A stretch of DNA of 13,754 nucleotides from DAIOHQ01 sp036744635 (GTDB lineage: Bacteria; Planctomycetota; Phycisphaerae; Tepidisphaerales; Tepidisphaeraceae), in NCBI GenBank assembly GCA_036744635.1, contig DAIOHQ010000121.1:1-13754 (forward strand), in the 5' to 3' direction. The notes under the pieces were generated by a model. It did no database searches. It was not told the DNA's origin and saw only the letters and a list, made by a program, of their open reading frames with translations. Positions 1 through 5,044 of this stretch are shown one piece after another. The position numbers and the translations under genes were made by a program. The first letter of the stretch is position 1. Every line of letters begins with the position of its first letter.

Positions 1-135
1 GCACAGGTCTCGGAGTACCGCGACCTGTGGCACCGGAAATTTCAAACTGACCCATTGCCGGAAATCGCCGTTTGTTCACAACTTCACAATCTCTGCAACG
101 TCTTATTCATGGTGGAAGAATGGAGGTTGCGATGA
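1..135 (+). CDS. 3' end of an unidentified protein (partial)
   Basis: An open frame enters from the left edge in frame 1 and ends at TGA 133-135, giving 44 residues that end in FMVEEWRLR. The stop overlaps the ATG of the next gene as ATGA, the classic arrangement for translational coupling, and this is the main reason to believe the frame is real. The piece is rich in charged and aromatic residues (YRDLWHRKF) with no signal or membrane segment. I do not recognise the family and too little is present to assign one. The gene starts outside the window. Confidence 0.5.
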   Translation, partial: AQVSEYRDLWHRKFQTDPLPEIAVCSQLHNLCNVLFMVEEWRLR

Positions 136-500
136 TCAAGGTAAAGCATTTTCTCGACACTGTTGAGCCGGATGATGGCCAGCGCCTCTGGGTTGAGCCG
201 ATTGGTGTGACGAGGGAACTGCGCGAGTGGTGCCAGCTCGAAGTGCTCAGCCACTTCGGCCCGCCCCGCCAGCTTTGGGAATGGTTCGAGGAGCACCCCG
301 ACGGCTACGAATACTTCCGAGGCAAGTACCACGAGCACCTTGGCCGCTCCCCCTACCGCGCCGCCCTGCAGGAGCTGGCGCGGACCGCGAACCGGCGGAA
401 CATAACCCTGCTGCACCACTCGGATGATCCGAATCAAAACAGCGCATCGGCACTGCACGAATTTCTCAGTGAGTTAGGGGCCTATTGCCCGCCGGAGTAA
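132..500 (+). CDS. DUF488 (YeaO-like) family protein
   Basis: A 122-residue soluble protein whose pattern matches DUF488/YeaO-type proteins: an N-terminal strand (MIKVKHFLD), a central REWCQLEVLSHFGPP segment, then a helix with WEWFEEHPDGYEYFRGKY, and a C-terminal strand ITLLHHSDDPNQNSA followed by a helix. In YeaO-like proteins the early segment usually reads DRLWPRG; here it is RLWVEPIGV, so that motif is altered. The biochemical role of the family is not established. Start choice: a longer frame opens at 72, but ATG 132 has GGAGG at 122-126 with 5-nt spacing, overlaps the stop of the preceding gene, and gives the usual family N-terminus. It converges on the FHA gene with a 36-nt gap and is probably translationally coupled to the partial gene before it. 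Confidence 0.8.
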   Translation: MIKVKHFLDTVEPDDGQRLWVEPIGVTRELREWCQLEVLSHFGPPRQLWEWFEEHPDGYEYFRGKYHEHLGRSPYRAALQELARTANRRNITLLHHSDDPNQNSASALHEFLSELGAYCPPE

Positions 501-536
501 TGCGGAAATGGTTGGGTAACAGGCAGGCGGAGAGCT

Positions 537-1802
537 TCACGCCCGCTGCTTCGCCCGCGCTTTTTCCTGGAAGGTGAAGACGGTGTTGCCGATCTGGATC
601 TGGTCCCCGTGCTTAAGCCGGGCGCGGGCGATGGGCTGCGAATTCACCAGCGTGGCCGATCCGAGCGGCAGGTTCTCCAGGTCAAAGCCGCCGGGGACGA
701 CGTGAATGGCCGCGTGCCGCCGGCCGACCTGGTGGTCCTTGAACAGGTAGATGTCGCAGTTCGGCGCAGAGCCGATGTAGGTGGGATTGCGGTAGAGAAT
801 AAACTGCTTGCCCGCGATCAGCCCCTCGATCACCTTCAGCCAGCCGCTCTTGGCTACGGACTCGATCAACCCGGTCGACAGGCCGATCACCAGGCCGATC
901 GTCGTCGTGCCGACCAGTCGGGCCAGCAGAACATTGTGGGTGAAATGGTCCACCGGATCGAACAGCAGCCCGCCGACGATGCCGCCCAGCAGCCCGCCCA
1001 CCACGCCGATGGAGAGCTTCTTGAAGTTGCGCATGACCAGCCCCGGCGCCATGGCCAGAAAGAGGCCGAGCACGCCCCAGGTCACCGCCCGCGCCAATAG
1101 TTGGTGAGGCATGTCGGGTACGCCGCTGCCGTGCAGATAGGTGTAGACGTTCTCGATGAACAGCGAGACCGCGATGCCCCCGATCAGGCCAAGGACGGCT
1201 CCGACCGACCCGTAGACAACCGCGCCGGCGAGGTTGCGGCTGACGATGTGCTCGGCCATCGCCAGGCAGACCGCGATCATCACACCGCACAGGCCATAGG
1301 AGAGGACGTTGGCGATGAATTTCTTGTTGGCGTCGTTGGCCTCCTCTTCCTTGCGCCGGGCCTCTTTCTGCTCGGGGCTCAGCGAGTCATCCTTGAGAAT
1401 CCGGTAGTAGACGTTGCTTTCGCCGAGGATGTCGAGCTGGCGGATTTGCCTGTTGGCATCCGCCTCGGACAGCTCGCCCATCATCTGGCGGGCGCGCGAA
1501 TCCGCCTGTGCCTTGAGCAGGTGGCCCGCCTCATCGCGCAAATCCGCCTGGCCTTTGAGTTGGTTCTGCAGGATAGCCCCGCCCGCCCAGCCGAGGACGC
1601 CGCCGAGCAGGCCAAAGAATGCCATGTAGAACAGGGTGTTGTACCAGATGCTGGTTTTGACTCTGCGGCCGGGGGTGAAGACGCTGGCCCGGCGCTCGAA
1701 GTGCTCACGGGTGCGCTGGGAAGCATCCTGCTGCTCGAGCTTGGCGTTGACCGCGGGGCTGTTGAGCTCCTCGAACGAAAGTGTGATCTTCTGCTTTTGC
1801 AT
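537..1802 (-). CDS. Multi-pass membrane protein with C-terminal FHA domain
   Basis: A 421-residue protein. Hydrophobic segments lie at about 51-78, 163-183, 191-216, 236-256, 262-281 and 297-316, many of them Gly-rich (GLLGGVLG, GVVGGLLGG), so about six membrane passes. The charged loop 79-162 would be extracytoplasmic and the FHA domain (about 330-412) cytoplasmic if the N-terminus is inside. The FHA fold is suggested by YIGSAPNCDI, VGRRHAAI, LVNSQP and HGDQIQIGNTVF. FHA domains normally read phosphothreonine; here the Arg of the usual GR is Ser345, the Ser of SRxH is Gly360, and the NG turn is N387-S388, so phosphate reading may be weakened or lost. It is last in the Ubl-E1-JAMM-FHA operon, starting 9 nt after the JAMM stop with only a weak Shine-Dalgarno, which suggests coupled translation. 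A scaffold that keeps the pathway at the membrane is inference. Confidence 0.85.
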   Translation of the reverse strand: MQKQKITLSFEELNSPAVNAKLEQQDASQRTREHFERRASVFTPGRRVKTSIWYNTLFYMAFFGLLGGVLGWAGGAILQNQLKGQADLRDEAGHLLKAQADSRARQMMGELSEADANRQIRQLDILGESNVYYRILKDDSLSPEQKEARRKEEEANDANKKFIANVLSYGLCGVMIAVCLAMAEHIVSRNLAGAVVYGSVGAVLGLIGGIAVSLFIENVYTYLHGSGVPDMPHQLLARAVTWGVLGLFLAMAPGLVMRNFKKLSIGVVGGLLGGIVGGLLFDPVDHFTHNVLLARLVGTTTIGLVIGLSTGLIESVAKSGWLKVIEGLIAGKQFILYRNPTYIGSAPNCDIYLFKDHQVGRRHAAIHVVPGGFDLENLPLGSATLVNSQPIARARLKHGDQIQIGNTVFTFQEKARAKQRA

Positions 1803-1811
1803 GTGCTTCAG

Positions 1812-2783
1812 TTACTGCTTGATCGACTCATCGGCTGCCCCGGCGCTGTGTGCCGGCGGTAACGGCTGGTCCACCGCCTGGACGTCCGCCGCGGAAGTCG
1901 TCGGGCGGGTGGCGGCGCCGGGCTTATCTGAGACCGATGAATAAAACACCAGTGCCCAGGCCACGGTGAAGCTGGCGAGGAATCCGACCAGAATCACGAT
2001 CAGTTTCAACCGCCTCTCGGAGGCCGCGATGCGATCCTCCAGCTCCGATTGCAGCCATTTCTGCCGCCGCTCCAGCAGGCCGATTCGCTCGATGGCCTCT
2101 TCGAGCGTCTTGGGCGGATCGGACGCCGGCGGAGCATCGAGCGCGCCGGCGGCAAACCGCATCGCGGGCGATTCCTCCGGCGGCTTCTTCTCCAGTTCGC
2201 TCGGCGAATTTGGCGAATGCGTCGGCGGCTCATCCTCCATTACCAGAAAATCGCTCCGCGCGGCCCGGCCTTCTTTCCATGCGAACAGCCCCTGCTCGTC
2301 GTTCACCGGGTCATACACGAAGGCGAACTGCCAGGGCAGGTTGAAAAAGTTGTCCTGGATGAACAGGTCCATTCCCGACAGGAAAATTCCGAAGCCGGGA
2401 TGGGTGTGATACCAGCCGACGATCCGCCGATCGGCGTGCTCGCGGTCCATCACCTCCTGGATGTGCAGCCAGGTGTCGGCCGTGAACGTCACCTGCGCGG
2501 CATGGCCCTCGGCATGGTCGCCTTCAATCGAAGCATCGACGAGCAGAAACGGCCCGAGCTCATCCTGCATACCGCGCCCGACCAGCACGCCGCAGATTTC
2601 GGTCTGGGGCATCGAGTGGCCGTGCTTGTACATCGCGTTGAGAACCGACTGGGCGATGACGACCTGATAGCCGGGGCGGCGCTGGCCGCGCGCCTGGGGG
2701 AACGTCCCCGCCGGCCACTGTGAGTAGTCGATGCGCGCGATGTCGCGCTCCAGATCGAGAGGATGTTCGGCCGTCGTGGTCAT
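1812..2783 (-). CDS. Membrane-anchored JAMM (Mov34/MPN/PAD-1) metallopeptidase
   Basis: A 323-residue protein. The JAB/MPN domain covers about 38-185 and the full JAMM zinc motif is present: Glu62 (TEICGVLVG), then HTH at 126-128, seven residues, Ser136, two residues, Asp139. Known JAMM enzymes cleave isopeptide or C-terminal bonds of ubiquitin-like proteins, so removal or maturation of the Ubl encoded in the same operon is the likely job. After the domain come a Pro-rich linker (185-225), a heptad-like charged helix (about 226-260), one membrane segment (261-281) and a 42-residue low-complexity tail. With no signal peptide, the catalytic domain should face the cytoplasm as a tail-anchored enzyme. 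Start choice: the frame stays open to 3143, but that extension lies inside the E1 gene; ATG 2783 overlaps the E1 stop as ATGA and has GGGAGGG about 11 nt upstream. Confidence 0.92.
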   Translation of the reverse strand: MTTTAEHPLDLERDIARIDYSQWPAGTFPQARGQRRPGYQVVIAQSVLNAMYKHGHSMPQTEICGVLVGRGMQDELGPFLLVDASIEGDHAEGHAAQVTFTADTWLHIQEVMDREHADRRIVGWYHTHPGFGIFLSGMDLFIQDNFFNLPWQFAFVYDPVNDEQGLFAWKEGRAARSDFLVMEDEPPTHSPNSPSELEKKPPEESPAMRFAAGALDAPPASDPPKTLEEAIERIGLLERRQKWLQSELEDRIAASERRLKLIVILVGFLASFTVAWALVFYSSVSDKPGAATRPTTSAADVQAVDQPLPPAHSAGAADESIKQ

Positions 2784-4033
2784 ATCAGTTCCAGCCCTCC
2801 CGCTTCGCGATGTCCCTCTGCGGCGACCTCGCCCAGCACATTCCCCGCGTCGCCGCTCAATTCCAAGCCGATCGCGGCGTCGGCGGTGCGGGCAATCACG
2901 ATATCGAATGGCGGCACGCCAATCTCCGCGAGCGTGCGCGAGAGAAATGACTCCTGACCCCTTATTTTCGAGAAGGTGACGACTTCCCGCCGCGTGGTCT
3001 TGCAGTCGGGGCAGAACGCCTTCTCGGCCGCGATCCGGCCAAGGGAGGCGAATAACACTTCCTCTTTGCGGCAGGAGGGACAGATCAGCTTTTCCAGCAC
3101 ATCGCGGCCTAGTTCGAGCTCCGCCTTCGGCCCCAGCCGCCACCGGGCTTCGGCGAGCAAATCGGCCACCGTCATCGTCTGCACGCCCGCATCCAGTGAA
3201 GTAATCTGCTGCAGGGTATCATGGCTGTAGCACTCTTCCTTGCGCTGATATTCCACCAGGTAGGAATCGGCGCTGAGGCCGTCGAAGACAAAGCCTTTGC
3301 CCGCGATGGATTCCATTCCGTGCAGGATCTTCACCGCCTCCTGGCATTGCACGCCGGCGATGATCGAGCTGATGGTCGGCGTGGTCGGGGTCTTGCCGCG
3401 TTCCATCTCGGTCTTGCTCAGCAGATTGCAGGAGCGGCGATTCTGCAGCAGCTTCCAGTCCATTTCCGACATGGTGCATTCATAGCACGGTCCATCGCCC
3501 CCCCTGCCGCGCGGGTCGAACACCTTGGCGGCGCCCTGAATCGTCTCGATTGCCCCATCGATCCAGGGCCGATTGACCTTCCAGCAGGCCCGATTGATGG
3601 CGAGCCGCGCCTCGCGGTTGTCCAGGCCGCCGATCACGACATCCGCCCAGCGGAAAACGCCGAGGCCCAGGTCATAGACCACGTTGCCGTTGAAGTGGTG
3701 GGCTTTGATGGCGGGGTAAATGTCGCGGGCGGCTTCGGCCGCCACTTCTGCTTTAGGCCGGCCGTTGTCCTGGGCGCGATAGAGGACCGACCGGGACAAA
3801 TTCGAGTTTTCGATCCGGTCCATGTCGGCGATCAGCACGTTCCCCACGCCCAGCAGCGCCAGGTTTTTGACAATCTCATTGCCCAGGGCGCCGGCCCCGA
3901 TCACCAGGACCTTGGCGGCGGCGAGCTTCTTCTGGTCCCACCAGCCGATCAGGGAGAAGCGATGGAAACGATCCTCCTCGGCGGCGGTTGCGTCGCGGGG
4001 GGTGATCTGGAGGATGTCGGTCTGACTCGTCAT
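2780..4033 (-). CDS. E1-like ThiF/MoeB-family adenylyltransferase with extra zinc ribbon
   Basis: A 417-residue E1-type enzyme, expected to adenylate the C-terminus of the ubiquitin-like protein with ATP. The Rossmann/ThiF domain (about 22-270) has the nucleotide loop VIGAGALG (Gly46, 48, 51), DMDRIENSNLSR with Arg81, GRPKAE with Lys94, and GGLDN with Asp138. A zinc pair CYEC (183/186) is followed by a probable second pair C268-x2-H271 where MoeB has CxxC. Cys202 (RRSCNLL), before the PTTPTISSIIAG helix, sits in the crossover-loop position and is the best candidate for a thioester cysteine. A separate zinc ribbon follows (CPSC 318/321, CPDC 341/344), then about 70 residues with no assigned fold. 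There is no fused E2 domain. ATG 4033 is chosen over an in-frame TTG at 4036; the Shine-Dalgarno is weak. It is translationally coupled to the JAMM gene. Confidence 0.9.
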   Translation of the reverse strand: MTSQTDILQITPRDATAAEEDRFHRFSLIGWWDQKKLAAAKVLVIGAGALGNEIVKNLALLGVGNVLIADMDRIENSNLSRSVLYRAQDNGRPKAEVAAEAARDIYPAIKAHHFNGNVVYDLGLGVFRWADVVIGGLDNREARLAINRACWKVNRPWIDGAIETIQGAAKVFDPRGRGGDGPCYECTMSEMDWKLLQNRRSCNLLSKTEMERGKTPTTPTISSIIAGVQCQEAVKILHGMESIAGKGFVFDGLSADSYLVEYQRKEECYSHDTLQQITSLDAGVQTMTVADLLAEARWRLGPKAELELGRDVLEKLICPSCRKEEVLFASLGRIAAEKAFCPDCKTTRREVVTFSKIRGQESFLSRTLAEIGVPPFDIVIARTADAAIGLELSGDAGNVLGEVAAEGHREAGGLELI

Positions 4034-4063
4034 CAATGTCTCTCAGGGAGGATGGCGGAAGAA

Positions 4064-4263
4064 ACACGGAGACACGGAGCCACGGAGACGGGATTGAGCT
4101 AGAGCAATTGCAAAATGAAAAATGAAAATTTCAAATTTCAAATTTTCGGCGGCGGCCATGCGGTTGCCACGTTTTTATTCAATTTGAAATTTTCATTTTG
4201 CAATTTGCAATTTTCAATTTTCAATCTGCATTTCTTGTCTCTGTGTCTTGTATGTCCTCCGTG
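4064..4263. repeat. Composite palindromic repeat between Ubl and E1 genes
   Basis: The gap between the Ubl stop and the E1 start holds nested imperfect inverted repeats. The outer arms are CACGGAG/ACACGGAG tandem units at 4064-4089 and their complement at 4237-4263. The inner arms are AT-rich units of about 7 bp (TTGAAAA/TTGCAAA type) at 4105-4147 and 4180-4225, with a perfect 17-bp inverted match between 4121-4137 and 4181-4197. The loop is GC-rich (4147-4179). In the transcript this could fold into a long hairpin lying between the first and second genes of the operon. The strong drop in GC against flanking genes and the unit structure match other repeats in the window. Confidence 0.75.
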
Positions 4264-4264
4264 A

Positions 4265-4552
4265 TTATTTTGGTCCGATCAGCGCTCCGGCGGTAATCTC
4301 CGGGTGCAGGCGAAGGATATCGCCGTCTTTCACTCCCACATCGCGCAGACACTGCTCATCCAGCAACTGTTTGCCGGATGACTTGTGATGGAACTTGTAG
4401 CTCAGCAACTGCCCGTCCGGCGCGTATTGGGGAAACTTCATCTTGTCCAGCAGCAGCGCCAGCAGGCGCTTCACCGGCGCATCATCTGGCATCTCGACAT
4501 CCTGCCGCTTGTTGCCGGTGGCATCCCAAACCTGAACCGTGACCATGGCCAT
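4265..4552 (-). CDS. YukD/EsaB-type ubiquitin-like protein
   Basis: A 95-residue protein with a beta-grasp pattern: strand VTVQVWD (4-10), strand RQDVEMP, helix VKRLLALLLDKMKF (27-40), strand LSYKFHHKSSGKQL with the typical 'K...G..L' turn, LLDEQCLRDVGVKDGD, and a last strand ILRLHPEI. This is the layout of YukD/EsaB-like ubiquitin folds. After the last strand a tail TAGALIGPK continues. It has no terminal GG; glycines occur at 89 (ITAG) and 93 (LIG), so activation by the neighbouring E1 would need either trimming or a non-GG end. Start choice: TTG 4591 and ATG 4546 are possible, but ATG 4552 has GCGGAG with 6-nt spacing from GGAG. First gene of the E1/JAMM/FHA operon, behind a good promoter. 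Free YukD homologues without an E1 also exist, so substrate status is inferred from context. Confidence 0.85.
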   Translation of the reverse strand: MAMVTVQVWDATGNKRQDVEMPDDAPVKRLLALLLDKMKFPQYAPDGQLLSYKFHHKSSGKQLLDEQCLRDVGVKDGDILRLHPEITAGALIGPK

Positions 4553-4610
4553 GAATCGCTCCGCAATTGCTGGATATGCCCCGGAGCGCAACGCGCTGCG
4601 CCCTGCGGGG

Positions 4611-4639
4611 TATATACACGACTACCGGGGTTTTGCCAA
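4611..4639 (-). promoter_or_regulatory. Sigma70-type promoter of the Ubl operon
   Basis: On the minus strand TTGGCA (4634-4639) is followed by a 17-nt spacer and TATATA (4611-4616). This matches five of six -35 and four of six -10 consensus bases with ideal spacing. The predicted start of transcription is near 4604, leaving a leader of about 50 nt before ATG 4552. No operator is evident. Confidence 0.6.
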
Positions 4640-4775
4640 TTGCGCGAGGGCACGAAACCGCAAAAGCCCGATAAAAGGCGGCTGATTTCCGTGCAGATGC
4701 GACGTTTACATTCCGGTGCTAAATCAGTGTTCACCTTGCGACGATGATGAGGGAAGTAGCGGATTTCCGGTTCGT

Positions 4776-4918
4776 GGGTGCGTGACATTTTAGGCGGATT
4801 GGGAAAATATGGCTGGATTCGGGCAGGTGGAGTACACCCTACCACTCATCCAGCCATGACAGACAGGAATGTCTGCCCCACCAAAGCAGGGTAAAGCCGC
4901 CTAAAGTGTCACGCACCC
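4776..4918. mobile_element. 143-bp MITE-like element with 9-bp target duplication
   Basis: The ends are 22-bp inverted repeats at 4776-4797 and 4897-4918, starting GGGTGCGTGA, with 21 of 22 positions matching. Immediately outside, CCGGTTCGT occurs as a direct repeat at 4767-4775 and 4919-4927, a perfect 9-bp target-site duplication. Inside are a 10-bp inverted pair ATGGCTGGAT/ATCCAGCCAT (4809-4818, 4848-4857) and a small hairpin CAGACA-GGAA-TGTCTG (4860-4875). No coding frame is present, so movement would need a transposase supplied elsewhere. It sits between the divergent Ubl and wzc-type promoters, 26 bp from the -35 of the latter. The parent insertion sequence family cannot be named from here. 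Confidence 0.85.
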
Positions 4919-4944
4919 CCGGTTCGTCGCCGGCCGAAAAAAAC

Positions 4945-4973
4945 TTGACAGGCGCGCAGAGCGCGCGTACTTT
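4945..4973 (+). promoter_or_regulatory. Promoter of the wzc-type gene with palindrome in the spacer
   Basis: A perfect -35 TTGACA (4945-4950) is followed by a 17-nt spacer and TACTTT (4968-4973), a weak -10. The spacer carries a palindrome GCGCGC-AGA-GCGCGC (4952-4966), which could be a protein-binding site or a chance product of GC richness. A leader of about 65 nt precedes the gene. Confidence 0.45.
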
Positions 4974-5044
4974 TGCGCGGTTCTGCCACATCCTGCACAG
5001 CCTGATAGTGCGCCCCGTGGGTGCCGTAAAGTGAGAGGGTTGAG

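Larger units (their letters stand above)
4592..5044. other. Non-coding divergent intergenic region
   Basis: These 453 bases lie between the divergent Ubl and wzc-type genes and hold no convincing gene. They contain the Ubl-operon promoter, the 143-bp MITE-like element with its target duplication, and the promoter and leader of the wzc-type gene. In 4640-4766 I see nothing assignable. Confidence 0.75.

Noticed and set aside
2784..3143. 120-codon N-terminal extension of the JAMM protein
   Set aside because: It overlaps the E1 gene out of frame, is Arg/Gly-rich, and ATG 2783 has the ATGA overlap and a complete domain after it.
3221..4102. 293-codon plus-strand open frame opposite the E1 gene
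   Set aside because: The other strand carries unmistakable ThiF motifs and an operon arrangement; this frame has no recognisable motif.
4776..4918. Small RNA gene or riboswitch from the internal hairpins
   Set aside because: Terminal inverted repeats with an exact target duplication explain the structure as a mobile element.
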